A DNA stretch of 64,000 nucleotides. Source: Cupriavidus lacunae (GTDB lineage Bacteria; Pseudomonadota; Gammaproteobacteria; Burkholderiales; Burkholderiaceae). Below, piece by piece: positions 1 to 8,417 of this stretch. Made by a program: the position numbers and the translations under genes. Under the pieces are notes generated by a model. It saw only the letters and a list, made by a program, of their open reading frames with translations, did not search any database and was not told where the DNA came from. The first letter of the stretch is position 1. Each line of letters starts with the position of its first letter. The stretch lies in NCBI RefSeq assembly GCF_003353055.1, contig NZ_QKWJ01000008.1:1-64000 (forward strand), written 5' to 3'.

Positions 1-68
1 CACTCTTCCAGAGAAGGGGGCAGCAGATAGGATTGGTCGGGTTGATAAGGAAGGTAACTGGCAGCCAT
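1..68 (-). CDS. IS1182-like transposase, N-terminal fragment (cut by the window edge)
   Basis: The 22 visible codons read MAASYLPYQPDQSYLLPPSL and then EEW-like sequence. The LPY-x-PDQ-x-x-LLPPSL-x-EW start is characteristic of IS1182/IS4-superfamily DDE transposases. The catalytic residues are outside the window. Translation begins at the ATG read leftwards from base 68. The gene is oriented like the interrupted kinase, so transcription from the kinase operon could run into it. The family assignment is from memory of the N-terminal motif. Confidence 0.65.
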   Translation of the reverse strand, partial: MAASYLPYQPDQSYLLPPSLEE

Positions 69-120
69 GCCCGTATTGTCCTCGATCTTTCGCCGATTTG
101 GCTTCTGCCGCGCAGCCTCC
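1..120 (-). mobile_element. 5' end of an IS1182-like insertion sequence (continues beyond the window)
   Basis: The first 120 bases do not continue the sensor-kinase gene that runs up to base 121. Read on the minus strand they hold a 52-base leader and then the start of a transposase. The junction with kinase coding sequence lies at about 120/121, where the minus strand reads GAGCTAGGAGGC; the element end is probably GGAGGCTGCGCGG. The other end, the terminal inverted repeat partner and any target duplication are outside the window, so the family call rests on the transposase N-terminus alone. Confidence 0.7.
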
Positions 121-1179
121 TAGCTCGACCAGCGTGGGGTCGCCGTAGAGCGTGGCGGTGGTATCGCGGGTGCGGTACACCAGCCCGCGCGCATCGGCCT
201 GTGGCGCGAACTCGTTTTCCAGCTTGTGCAGCAGCGGCTGCAGGCGGAACGGCCGCGCGCGGGGCGTGATCACGCCGGCTTCCAGCTTGGAGAAGTCCAG
301 CAGCGAGTTCAGCATCTCGCGTGCCGCGCCGGAAGAGGCTTCGATATGCGCCACCAGCTGGCGCTGCCGTTCATCCAGCCCGGTACGCCCGAGCGATACC
401 AGGAACAGCCCCATCGCATGCAGCGGCTGGCGCAGGTCATGGCTGGCCGATGCCAGGAACACCGACTTGGCCCGGCTGGCTTCTTCGGCCGCGTGCTGCG
501 CGGCCTCGGCGCGCGCGGTTTGCTCGCGCAGCTGCGAGATCAGTTCCACGTTCTCGAAGCGCAGCGCGATTGCGTGCCGCGCCACGCGCGAATAGTTGCG
601 CGCGAAGACAAGCAGCACGCACAGGTACAGCGGCGTGCCAAGGAACATCGGCAGGTATTCGAGATCTCCGGTGGCGAGGAACACCATCCACACCGGCACG
701 ATCGCCGGAACAAAGAAGCCGATCGCCACCGGCAGGCATGCCGAGAACACCGCGAGCGCGGCCGCGCTCATGCCGGCGATCAGCGACAGGATGCAGATCA
801 CCACCGCCGGCATGCGCACGTCCAGGTAGAGCCACGCGACCAGGCCCCACAGCGCGCCGATCAGCGTCAGCATGGCGGTCATGCCGCGCGCATAGCGCGC
901 CGCGCCGGCCTCGGTCAGCCGCCCCGGCAGCCGCAGCCGTCCGAAGTATGCGATGGCGCAAGCCACGGCCATTGCGCAAGCCCAGGGTAGGGCGCCGGGC
1001 CGGTTGCCGGTCAGGGTCAGGCCCGCGGCCAGGATCAACGCCGCCAGCGAGCAGCCCAGCATGGCGCTGCTGAAGCTCTGGTCGATCAGGGTCATCTGGG
1101 CGGCCAGCAGCCGCGGTTCATCGTAGCGGGGCAGCCAGCGCAGACGCTTGCGTACTGGTGTGGCCGGGTCCGCCGTCAT
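121..1179 (-). pseudogene. Membrane-bound sensor histidine kinase, disrupted by the insertion sequence
   Basis: From the ATG at 1179, 353 codons are open up to the IS junction. The N-terminal half (about residues 30-195) holds several hydrophobic segments, consistent with a multi-pass sensor. A linker with coiled-coil character leads to a HisKA domain with FLASASHDLRQPLHAMGLF; the phospho-accepting His is residue 247. The protein then runs to GDPTLVEL, exactly where the N-box of the HATPase domain should begin, and the sequence changes to IS DNA. Hybrid kinases with the ASHDLRQPLHA box often carry a C-terminal receiver, which cannot be seen here. Its ATG overlaps the stop of the response-regulator gene (ATGA), so the two were translationally coupled. 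Without an ATP-binding domain the product cannot autophosphorylate. Confidence 0.8.
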
Positions 1180-1808
1180 CGCGCCGCCTGCACCAGGCCG
1201 CGGCGCTGGGCCTCGAGGATGGCCTCCAGGCGGCTGACCACGCCAAGATGGCCAAGGATGGCGGCGACATGGACGCGCACGGTGTTTTCGGACAGGCCCA
1301 TATGGTAGGCAATGACCTTGTTCGATCGGCCCAGCGTGAGCTGGTGCAGCACCTCCAGCTGTCGTGGCGTGAGCGTGCTGGCGGCATAGGGCGCGGGGGG
1401 CGGAGCCCCGGCATCGGTCTCGCCGGAAAAATGGGTGCCGCCAGCCAGGCAGCAGGCAATGGCTTCCTCGATCTCGCGCGCATCGGCGGACTTGGGCAGG
1501 AAGCCCGCAATCTCGCGCCGCACCTGAGCCGGGATGATCTCCAGGCCCGATGTGCCCGAGACGATCAGGATGCGCGCAGCCGGGAAATGCCGGCGCAGCA
1601 CCTTGACGCCCTCGATGCCGTTCAGTCCGGGCATCTGGATATCGAGCAGCAGGATATCGACCGCCGCGCCGCCATGGTCCTGCACCGCATGCATGACCGA
1701 GCCGGCTTCGATGATCTGCGCCACGCTGGGGCTGTCGGCCAATACCAGGCGCAGGCCGGTGCGGAACAGGGTATGGTCGTCGATCAGCAGCAGTCGGGCG
1801 TGGGGCAT
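1176..1808 (-). CDS. LuxR/NarL-family response regulator
   Basis: This 210-aa DNA-binding response regulator is the partner of the disrupted kinase that follows it. The receiver domain begins MPHARLLLIDDHTLFR (acidic pair IDD), has phospho-acceptor Asp56 in LLLDIQMPG and the conserved Lys in FLPKSA. The C-terminal LuxR-type helix-turn-helix reads LTPRQLEVLHQLTLGRSNKVIA and ends with a conserved recognition helix. I chose the start at 1808 because the receiver fold begins there; an in-frame ATG at 1868 would add 20 residues without family support. Neither start has a clear Shine-Dalgarno sequence. With its kinase broken, the regulator may be orphaned or phosphorylated by another donor. Confidence 0.85.
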   Translation of the reverse strand: MPHARLLLIDDHTLFRTGLRLVLADSPSVAQIIEAGSVMHAVQDHGGAAVDILLLDIQMPGLNGIEGVKVLRRHFPAARILIVSGTSGLEIIPAQVRREIAGFLPKSADAREIEEAIACCLAGGTHFSGETDAGAPPPAPYAASTLTPRQLEVLHQLTLGRSNKVIAYHMGLSENTVRVHVAAILGHLGVVSRLEAILEAQRRGLVQAAR

Positions 1809-1979
1809 TGGCAAGAGGAGGGGCAGCGGGCGAAAGCCATTGGACAAGAATCCCGGGCGCTTGTCCATGCACCCGGGGCGGGGGTGCGACTAGTCCGGAA
1901 AGATTATTGGCCGCACGGAACCGCAGTGCGAAGATTCGAGCCGTGGGCTGTTCCGCGACGTGCCCGCGTCACTTTCGTT

Positions 1980-2011
1980 ACCCACTACCACCCGGCTGTG
2001 GGTATTTTTTT
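1980..2011 (+). terminator. Terminator-like hairpin with seven Ts, no plus-strand gene upstream
   Basis: ACCCAC (1980-1985) pairs with GTGGGT (1998-2003) and is followed by A and seven Ts. The orientation works only on the plus strand, yet the nearest gene to the left is on the minus strand. It lies in a 392-base gene-free stretch (1809-2200) that holds no convincing protein gene. Confidence 0.4.
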
Positions 2012-2200
2012 GCCTCTTCCCTGCGCACGGCTGGTGCGGGTCTGTCCACCGGAAAAACGGTCATGTCCCAGAACGCATTGGTCGTGCCCACGGCAGGCAG
2101 TGCACGCGCGATCTGCCTGGTGGCCATCGTGAACCCGTCACCATGCGGCGTCCAGGCTGAAGGTCGTGTGGCGAAGGGGTAGCTGTCGGAGCGCAGATTG

Positions 2201-2839
2201 TCAGGCAGCCGCCGGTACGAAGCCGGGCCAGGTTGCCGGGGGCGTGCGGCTGCCAGCCCCGCAATCCTCCATCAGCCGCGCGGCATCGATGCCGAACCAG
2301 TTCTGCCAGCCGCGCGCCAGCGCGCTGGCCGAGCGCAGGCCGGCATGCGCGGCGAGCAGGTCCAGCGAGGGCACCGGGCCGGCGGCGCTGGCCAGTGCGT
2401 GCAGCGCATGGGCGGCTCGTTGCTCGCGCAGCAAGGGATGCAGCGCCTCGCCCTCGGCAAAGAGCCGGGCGCGCACCACGCGTGCCGGCACCTGCCATTG
2501 CGCCGCCAGGCGCTCGGCGTTCCAGTCGGTGTCGGGGCGGGAAAAGACCAGGCTGGCAAGTTGGCGCGACCAGGGCCTGTCGGCGGGCTTGCCGGCGAGC
2601 CGGGGGCATTCGCTGTCCGGGACGGCCGTCAGGACGATGGCGCAGGGTTGCTGCCAGGTACCCGGCAGGTCGCAGTCGAAGTGGGCGAAGGCGTGCACCA
2701 CGAACGGGTCGCCGGGCCGTACCTCGCGCCGCGCATTGGCGTCGCGCAGGCTGGCTAGGCCGTGCAGGGCTTGTACATGCACGGCAAAGGGGAAGCGCAG
2801 GCGGGCAAAGCGGAAGTGGTGACGGCTGACAAGCGGCAT
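2201..2839 (-). CDS. AraC-like helix-turn-helix regulator (putative)
   Basis: The gene encodes 212 residues. The N-terminal half contains HVQALHGLASLRDAN and GDPFVVHAFAHFDCDLPG, resembling a degenerate cupin-like sensory part. The C-terminal half has two helical HTH-like stretches, AERLAAQWQVPARVVRARLF and SLDLLAAHAGLRSASALARG, spaced like the two helix-turn-helix units of AraC regulators; WQNWFGIDAARLM would be the end of the second. The similarity is by pattern only. It sits alone between the two-component pair and the Crp-like gene, all on the minus strand. No Shine-Dalgarno sequence is obvious before the ATG at 2839. Confidence 0.6.
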   Translation of the reverse strand: MPLVSRHHFRFARLRFPFAVHVQALHGLASLRDANARREVRPGDPFVVHAFAHFDCDLPGTWQQPCAIVLTAVPDSECPRLAGKPADRPWSRQLASLVFSRPDTDWNAERLAAQWQVPARVVRARLFAEGEALHPLLREQRAAHALHALASAAGPVPSLDLLAAHAGLRSASALARGWQNWFGIDAARLMEDCGAGSRTPPATWPGFVPAAA

Positions 2840-2960
2840 GCGAAGAACAACCCGGAAGCTAGGCGGGGGTGCGGCCGGTAACTGTCGCAGGATTCCACGG
2901 GCCGCGCAAGGCTGCGGAGTGGGTCCGGCTGATCGCAGGCGGCGTCTGGTGACGGCGGCG

Positions 2961-3665
2961 TTACAGCTCGGACAGCCCGAAGTGGCGCAGCCGTGGCAGG
3001 TCGGTCACGCGGATGCTCTGGTAGGACAGGTGGACCATGCCGTCATCGGCCAGCCGGCGCAGCGCCTGGTTGACGCGCTGGCGCGACAGCCCGGTGAGCA
3101 GGCCGATTTCTTCCTGCGACAGTTCCAGCACGGGGCTGGTGCGCGGATACAGGTCCGGGTGGAACAGTTGCGCGATCGCCTGTGCCACGCGCGCATCCGC
3201 GCCCAGCAGGCGATCGTTCTGCACGGTGGCGATGAACTGGCCCATGCGCTCGTTGAGCTGGCGCACGACAAAGCTGGCGAACGGCAGGCTCTGCGCCAGC
3301 AGCGTGTTGAAGACCGGCTCGGGCACCAGCAGCACCTGCGAATCGCGGATCGCGATCACGTCATAGCGGCGGTCTTCGCGCTTGATCACGCTGCCTTCGC
3401 CGCACCAGCCGCCGGCGGGCACGCCCGAGAAGGTGCAGCCGCGGCCGTCGGGGGTGTACACCGCCAGCTTGATCAGGCCGCTGTCCACGCCGATCCAGTG
3501 GCGCGAGGGCTCGCCGCGCCGGGCGATCAGGGCGCCCGCGGCAAAGGACTGTAGCAGCGTTTCGCGCGCGGCCAGCGCCTGGTGTTCGGGCGCGAGCGCA
3601 CAGAACCAGGCGTGACCGGGAAGCACTGCGGCAGGGGCGGAAATCGGGTCTGCGGGTTCGCTCAT
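2961..3665 (-). CDS. Crp/Fnr-family transcriptional regulator
   Basis: This 234-aa cytosolic regulator has a cyclic-nucleotide-binding-like beta-roll (about residues 20-130, with CTFSGVPAGGWCGEGSVI), a dimerisation helix (FVVRQLNERMGQFIATVQND) and a winged HTH with ELSQEEIGLLTGLSRQRVNQAL as recognition region. It lacks the N-terminal four-cysteine iron-sulfur motif of FNR and the full cAMP phosphate cassette of CRP, so the effector is unknown. I chose the start at 3665 (MSEPADP) by family length; in-frame ATGs further upstream exist. It diverges from an acyl-CoA synthetase, and the shared intergenic region holds a CRP-like palindrome that may be its operator. Confidence 0.85.
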   Translation of the reverse strand: MSEPADPISAPAAVLPGHAWFCALAPEHQALAARETLLQSFAAGALIARRGEPSRHWIGVDSGLIKLAVYTPDGRGCTFSGVPAGGWCGEGSVIKREDRRYDVIAIRDSQVLLVPEPVFNTLLAQSLPFASFVVRQLNERMGQFIATVQNDRLLGADARVAQAIAQLFHPDLYPRTSPVLELSQEEIGLLTGLSRQRVNQALRRLADDGMVHLSYQSIRVTDLPRLRHFGLSEL

Positions 3666-3741
3666 GGCATGGGCGCACGCGACTGGCGGCATCCCTGTAA
3701 GAATCATGTAAGCCTTGCCTGGCGCGGGTTTGCGGCAGGTT

Positions 3742-3757
3742 TGTCGTCTGGACGACA
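3742..3757. promoter_or_regulatory. CRP/FNR-type palindrome TGTCG-N6-CGACA
   Basis: The 16-base sequence TGTCGTCTGGACGACA is an inverted repeat with seven-base arms. Its geometry (five-base arms around six bases) is that of CRP/FNR-superfamily sites (TGTGA-N6-TCACA). It lies 77 bases before the Crp-like gene start and 177 bases before the acyl-CoA synthetase start, so it could serve either promoter. Confidence 0.5.
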
Positions 3758-3933
3758 GTGCGTCAGCGTGTGCGATGATAGCCTTGTGCCAGAAAAAGTG
3801 ACAGCGCCGGATGGCGCGGACAATGGTCACCTCGCCCCGGCCATCGCTGCATCCTGGCAGCGTAACGACAGCATCACGCGGCCTGTTGCGCGGCCCCGCC
3901 GCCAACGGTGCCAGACACGCGGAGACACAAGCA

Positions 3934-5568
3934 ATGCCCACCGATTTCGACAGCGGCCTGGCCCGCAACGCGGCCAACTTCGTGCCGCTTACTCCCATTG
4001 ACTTCCTGGTCCGCACCGCCGAGGTGTACGGCGAGCGCCTGGCCATCGTGCACGGCCCGCTGCGCCAGAACTGGCGCGACACCTATGCGCGCGCACGCCG
4101 CCTGGCCAGCGCGCTGGCGCGTGCCGGCATCGGCAAGGGCGACACCGTGGCCGCGCTGCTGCCCAATACGCCGGCCATGGTGGAGGCGCATTTCGGCGTG
4201 CCGATGGCGGGTGCCGTGCTCAATGCGCTGAACATCCGTCTCGATGCCGCCAACCTGGTCTTCATGCTGCGCCATGGCGAGGCGCGCGTGCTGCTTGCCG
4301 ATACCGAGTTTGCCGACCTGGCGCGCCAGATGGCACTGGAAATCCCCGGCCTGAAGGTCATCGCCGTGCATGACGCGCTGGGCCCGCAGGAGGCGCCGTT
4401 CGGCGACACCGACTACGAAGCGTTCCTGGCTGGAGGCGACCCGGAATACGCATGGCAAATGCCGGCCGACGAGTGGGAGGCCGTCGCGCTGAACTACACC
4501 TCCGGCACCACCGGCGACCCCAAGGGCGTGGTCTACCACCACCGCGGCGCGGCCATCAATGCGGTGTCGAATATCCTCGAGTGGGACCTGCCCAAGCATC
4601 CGGTCTACCTGTGGACGCTGCCGATGTTCCACTGCAACGGCTGGTGCTTCCCGTGGACTGTCGCGGCGCGTGCCGGCGTCAATGTGTGCCTGCGCAAGTT
4701 CGAGCCCAAGCTGGTGTTCGACCTGATGCGCGAAGAGGGCGTGACCCACTACTGCGCCGCGCCGATCGTGCATACCGCGCTGGTCAATGCGCCCGCCGCG
4801 TGGCGCGAAGGCGTGCGCGGCCCGGTGCGCGGCATGGTGGCCGGCGCGCCGCCGCCGGCGGCGGTGCTGGCGCAGATGGAGGCGATGGGGTTCGAGCTGA
4901 CCCATGTCTACGGCCTGACCGAGGTCTACGGTCCGGCCGCGGTCTGCGCCGAGCAGGACGACTGGAGCACGCTGTCCGAGCAGGACCGCGCGGTCAAGAA
5001 GGCGCGCCAGGGCGTGCGTTACCACCTGCAGTCGCAGGTGGCGGTGCTCGATCCCGATTCCATGCAGCCCGTGCCGGCCGATGGCGAGACCATCGGCGAG
5101 ATCATGTTCCGCGGCAATATCTGCATGAAGGGCTACCTCAAGAACGAGAAGGCCACGCGCGAGGCCTTTGCCGGCGGCTGGTTCCATACCGGCGACCTGG
5201 GCGTATGCATGCCCGACGGCTATATCAAGATCAAGGACCGCAGCAAGGACATCATCATCTCCGGCGGCGAGAACATCTCCAGCGTCGAGGTGGAAGACGC
5301 GCTCTACCGGCATCCCGCAGTACTGGCCGCGGCCGTGGTGGCCCAGCCCGATGCCAAATGGGGCGAGACGCCGTGCGCCTTTGTCGAGTTGAAGGACGGT
5401 GCCAGCGTCACCGCGGAGGAGCTGATCGCGCATTGCCGCACGCTGCTGGCGGGCTTCAAGGTGCCCAAGGCGGTCTACTTCGGGCCCCTGCCAAAGACTT
5501 CCACCGGCAAGATCCAGAAGTTCGAGCTGCGCCGCAAGGTGAAGTCCGATACCGCGATTGACGTGTGA
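3934..5568 (+). CDS. Medium/long-chain acyl-CoA synthetase (AMP-forming)
   Basis: This 544-aa ANL-superfamily ligase activates a carboxylic acid to acyl-AMP and then acyl-CoA in the cytosol. The phosphate-binding motif YTSGTTGDPKG is at about residues 188-198. HVYGLTEVYGP supplies the adenine-pocket motif, GWFHTGDLG the A7 region and DRSKDIIISGGENIS (about 435-449) the hinge. The catalytic C-terminal Lys lies in PKTSTGKIQK. Overall it resembles the FadD-like/DmdB-like clade that includes 3-methylthiopropionyl-CoA ligases; the substrate cannot be read from sequence. The start at ATG 3934 has GGAG ten bases upstream. It is divergent from the Crp-like regulator and convergent with a small minus-strand gene 15 bases after its stop. 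Confidence 0.9.
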   Translation: MPTDFDSGLARNAANFVPLTPIDFLVRTAEVYGERLAIVHGPLRQNWRDTYARARRLASALARAGIGKGDTVAALLPNTPAMVEAHFGVPMAGAVLNALNIRLDAANLVFMLRHGEARVLLADTEFADLARQMALEIPGLKVIAVHDALGPQEAPFGDTDYEAFLAGGDPEYAWQMPADEWEAVALNYTSGTTGDPKGVVYHHRGAAINAVSNILEWDLPKHPVYLWTLPMFHCNGWCFPWTVAARAGVNVCLRKFEPKLVFDLMREEGVTHYCAAPIVHTALVNAPAAWREGVRGPVRGMVAGAPPPAAVLAQMEAMGFELTHVYGLTEVYGPAAVCAEQDDWSTLSEQDRAVKKARQGVRYHLQSQVAVLDPDSMQPVPADGETIGEIMFRGNICMKGYLKNEKATREAFAGGWFHTGDLGVCMPDGYIKIKDRSKDIIISGGENISSVEVEDALYRHPAVLAAAVVAQPDAKWGETPCAFVELKDGASVTAEELIAHCRTLLAGFKVPKAVYFGPLPKTSTGKIQKFELRRKVKSDTAIDV

Positions 5569-5583
5569 CGGGCTGAAGCGGCG

Positions 5584-5856
5584 CTATTGCAGCGCCGCGT
5601 CCTCGGCATCGTGCAGGCCCGCGATGCGCGCGTCGATGGCCTCGCGACCCCAGGCGATGCCGGCGCGCGTGGCGTCGGCCGCGCAGCCGAAGTGCATCTG
5701 CGCGGCCGGGCAGGGCAGCGCCAGCCTGGTGCCGTGCTGCCAGACTTCCGCACGCAGCGTCCACCAGCCGTCATGCTGGCCGCCATAGCGCAGCGACGCG
5801 ACATGGATGCGGTGGCCGCGGTACGTCACGTTCTGGTCATGCCATCCGCTGGGCAT
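5584..5856 (-). CDS. Small hypothetical protein (90 aa)
   Basis: The protein begins MPSGWHDQNVTYRGHRIHVAS and contains GGQHDGWWTLRAEVWQHG, alternating polar and aromatic residues that suggest a small beta-sheet domain. It has no signal peptide or membrane segment. Base composition is typical coding for this genome. It follows another small gene by 24 bases on the same strand, so the two may be cotranscribed. I do not recognise a family. Confidence 0.6.
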   Translation of the reverse strand: MPSGWHDQNVTYRGHRIHVASLRYGGQHDGWWTLRAEVWQHGTRLALPCPAAQMHFGCAADATRAGIAWGREAIDARIAGLHDAEDAALQ

Positions 5857-5880
5857 ACGCGTAAGGCGCGCCGGGACAAC

Positions 5881-6159
5881 TCAGCGCGCGCGCATCTCGG
5901 TGTGGGAACCAGCCTTGGGCGGGCGGTGCCAGTCCTGGTCGATGTCGGGGAATACCTCACATTCGCCCCGTACGATGTTTTCAATGGTGGCGCATACGCA
6001 CTCGGTGCCGCGCGGCCCCACGCAGACCAGGCTGCGCGGATGGTCGGTGTGCTGCGGAATGGCATAGACGCGCATGCCCTCGCGGAAGAGGGGATGCTTG
6101 GTGAGGCGCTCGTTCATCAGCTCAACGAAGCGCTGCGGAGTGACGACCGGCTTATCCAT
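5881..6159 (-). CDS. Small hypothetical protein (92 aa)
   Basis: The protein begins MDKPVVTPQRFVELMNERL and contains CVGPRGTECVCATIENIVRG; three cysteines lie within 20 residues. A good AGGAG lies just upstream of the ATG at 6159. No signal peptide or membrane span is present. It is the first gene of a probable two-gene unit with the 90-aa gene that follows. Function is unknown. Confidence 0.65.
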   Translation of the reverse strand: MDKPVVTPQRFVELMNERLTKHPLFREGMRVYAIPQHTDHPRSLVCVGPRGTECVCATIENIVRGECEVFPDIDQDWHRPPKAGSHTEMRAR

Positions 6160-6399
6160 TGCATGCTCCTGCGGCCTTGCCCACCGTGCCCGTTTCTAGT
6201 GGCGGCATGGCGACCAGGTCAGTTAAGGCCAGGAATATGACAGGCAGGTGGCAGGAAGCGCCCCGGGCAGCATACGGTGCCCGGGCGTGGCCGGAACGGA
6301 AAATCGCGGGTAATGCATACCCCGCGTTGCCACTGCCACGCTTCCAGACTAGGACACGCGTGGCGCCTGGTGCAAGGGTTACGCGATGCCGCGGACAGA

Positions 6400-6648
6400 T
6401 CAGGTGGCGCGGAGTTCGCCTGCGGCGCGCGGACCGTTCAGCATGCCGTTGCCGGCAGCCCAGCAGGCGGCCTCGGCCTCTGCGTAGGAGTGGTAGCTGG
6501 CAGGTGCCGCGACCGTGCAATCCTCGTCTGCGGCGCCACAGCGTTCTTCCATGAAGATGCGCCAGGTGAACTGGCCAGGTGCATCTTCGAGGATGTGGAG
6601 CACCAGAGTGCGGTGATCGTCAGTCAGCGTGAGGGGCAAAGTCGACAT
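6400..6648 (-). CDS. Small hypothetical protein (82 aa)
   Basis: The start at 6648 (MSTLPLTLTDDHRTLVLHIL) is supported by a GGGAG just upstream. The central part FTWRIFMEERCGAADEDC is followed by SYAEAEAACWAAGNGML, which looks like a short helix. It is probably cytosolic. The 240 bases between this gene and the next minus-strand gene (6160-6399) hold nothing I can name. Function is unknown. Confidence 0.6.
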   Translation of the reverse strand: MSTLPLTLTDDHRTLVLHILEDAPGQFTWRIFMEERCGAADEDCTVAAPASYHSYAEAEAACWAAGNGMLNGPRAAGELRAT

Positions 6649-6796
6649 GGGAATCTCCCGGGAGTCGCCCATTCGCGGGTGGGGAGCATTGATGCTAGCA
6701 ACTGGACGCCGTAAATGCCATGACTGTCTTGCGGCCGCGGCATGGCAAGATACGGCCTTTGCGGCTTTCGCCGCGCCCGGATTTCGTCGCCCGAAC

Positions 6797-7924
6797 ATGC
6801 CCATCTCGCCTGAGCTCAACCAACGGATCGCCGCCCTGACGGCACATTACGATGCCGCCGTGCTGCCGCTGTGGACCGCCAGCGGCTGGAACGCCGACCT
6901 GCTGCTGCCGTATGAGGCGCTGGACGGCGCCAGCGCCGCGCCGCTGTCGCCGTCCCGCTATCGCGCCATGGCCTGCGCGCGCCAGCTCTATGTGTTCTCG
7001 CTGGCCGGCAAGCAGGCGCATGCCGACACACTGTTCGGCTCGCTGCAGGCCTACTTCGGCAACGGCGAGGGCGCGTGGATCTACAGCGTCGACCCGGCCG
7101 GCTCACCGCTCGATGCCACGCGCGACCTGTACACCCACGCCTTCGTGATCTTTGCCTGCGCCACTTACCACGCGCGGTGCGGCAACCCGGATGCGCTCGA
7201 CGTGCTCGATGAAACCGTCGATATCGTCGAGGACCGCTTCGCTGACGAACAAGGCCTGTACTACGCCGCGCTCACCGAGCATTTCCGGCCCAAGGGCGCC
7301 GGCGTGCTGCAGAACCCCATCATGCACCTGACCGAGGCTTACCTGGCGGCGCTGGAGGCGACCGGGGACGAGTGGTACGCGGAACGCCTGCGCGAGATCG
7401 CGATGGCCGTGCACGAACGCTTTGTCGATCCCGCCAGCGGCTGTGTCGCTGAGCTGCCGCAAGGCAGCGCGGACAATCGCATCGAGCCTGGCCACCAGTT
7501 CGAGTGGTTTTCGCTGGTGATGGGCAAGCCCGATCTGTTTGGCGACCTGCCGCTGGCCGATGCCTTGCGCCGGGCCTTCGCGTTCGCGCAGCAGCATGGC
7601 GTGGCTGCCGGCACGCTGGGTGTCAGCGCCGCGCTGGAGGCGAACGGCGCGCTGCTGGACGGCACTGAGCGCATCTGGGCGCAGACCGAATTTGCCCGCG
7701 CGCTGGCCGTGCATGGCGAGGCGCAGTCACTGGCTACGCTTGCCGAGTGGGCCGGCCAGTTCCGCAGCCGTTTCCTGCATGCACAGGGCTGGCATGAATG
7801 CCTGGCGCCGTCCGGCGACGTGGTTCGTGCCGAGATGCCATCGACCTCGCCCTATCACCTGGCAACGTCCTACCAGGCACTGGCTGCGTTGGCAGGCATG
7901 GCGTGGCCGAAGCAGGGCGGCTGA
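6797..7924 (+). CDS. AGE-family sugar isomerase/epimerase (mannose-isomerase-like)
   Basis: This 375-aa protein matches the N-acylglucosamine 2-epimerase superfamily, which folds as an (alpha/alpha)6 barrel and interconverts aldoses and ketoses or epimers. Typical elements are RDLYTHAFVIFACA, QNPIMHLTEAYLAALEATGD, EPGHQFEWFSLV and RIWAQTEFARAL; the histidines in YTHAF, IMHL and GHQFEW are the usual catalytic/substrate residues. It resembles the YihS/D-mannose isomerase branch more than renin-binding-protein epimerases, but the substrate is not assignable. The start at 6797 (MPISPEL) lies 148 bases after the divergent small gene. A GC-rich hairpin follows the stop. Confidence 0.85.
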   Translation: MPISPELNQRIAALTAHYDAAVLPLWTASGWNADLLLPYEALDGASAAPLSPSRYRAMACARQLYVFSLAGKQAHADTLFGSLQAYFGNGEGAWIYSVDPAGSPLDATRDLYTHAFVIFACATYHARCGNPDALDVLDETVDIVEDRFADEQGLYYAALTEHFRPKGAGVLQNPIMHLTEAYLAALEATGDEWYAERLREIAMAVHERFVDPASGCVAELPQGSADNRIEPGHQFEWFSLVMGKPDLFGDLPLADALRRAFAFAQQHGVAAGTLGVSAALEANGALLDGTERIWAQTEFARALAVHGEAQSLATLAEWAGQFRSRFLHAQGWHECLAPSGDVVRAEMPSTSPYHLATSYQALAALAGMAWPKQGG

Positions 7925-7963
7925 AGCATCGCGGCCCGAAGCCGTTGTCAATTCTTTGCAGTT

Positions 7964-8008
7964 GCGGCCGGAGCGCGCGTCTACACTCAAGCCCGCGCTC
8001 CGGCCCGC
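7964..8008 (+). terminator. GC-rich hairpin after the AGE-family gene
   Basis: GCGGCCGGAGCGCG (7964-7977) pairs with CGCGCTCCGGCCCGC (7994-8008) with one bulge. It is followed only by a weak T-rich stretch (TTTCCTTCTT), so it is either a weak intrinsic terminator or an RNA-stabilising hairpin. Confidence 0.35.
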
Positions 8009-8075
8009 ATCGCTTTCCTTCTTAACTACCTGGTCGTCGTTCTGAGGTTGCGGGCCGGGACGCGCCCGGAGCTGC

Positions 8076-8306
8076 TCAGTGCCGGGCGCTGACGGCCGGG
8101 GAAGGCCGCTCGGATGGCTGGGGCTGGGACGGGGCATTCGCGCGGATCAGGCCAGCACCCGCGGGTTTTACGCGGGTGGCCATTTGCTCGACCCGTCTGG
8201 CGGCCTGCGTTTGGGCGTGGTCATTCAGGATCAGGCACAGCAGCGTCAGCAAGGCTGCTGCGATCATGCTCAGCGCAATCCAGGCCAGGCAGTGCTTGCG
8301 TTCCAT
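8076..8306 (-). CDS. Small single-span membrane protein (76 aa)
   Basis: A short charged N-terminus (MERKHCLAW) precedes one hydrophobic span, IALSMIAAALLTLLCLIL, and a soluble proline/serine-rich tail (SQPQPSERPSPAVSARH). The topology suggests an inner-membrane protein with a periplasmic or cytosolic tail. The Shine-Dalgarno sequence is weak. No family is recognised; coding is supported by the membrane-protein pattern and local composition only. Confidence 0.45.
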   Translation of the reverse strand: MERKHCLAWIALSMIAAALLTLLCLILNDHAQTQAARRVEQMATRVKPAGAGLIRANAPSQPQPSERPSPAVSARH

Positions 8307-8417
8307 GGTAGGCGGGAAGGGGGCGTCATCAGTGCGCGGAGTTTACGCGCCCGTGCGTCAGGCGATTGTCAACCTTTGCAAACGCTGCCGCTGTGTGCCG
8401 ACCCGTGCGGAGCGCCC

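Noticed and set aside
2062..2181. 39-codon plus-strand frame after the orphan terminator
   Set aside because: It has a weak GGAAA upstream, but no membrane, signal or family feature and no paralogue.
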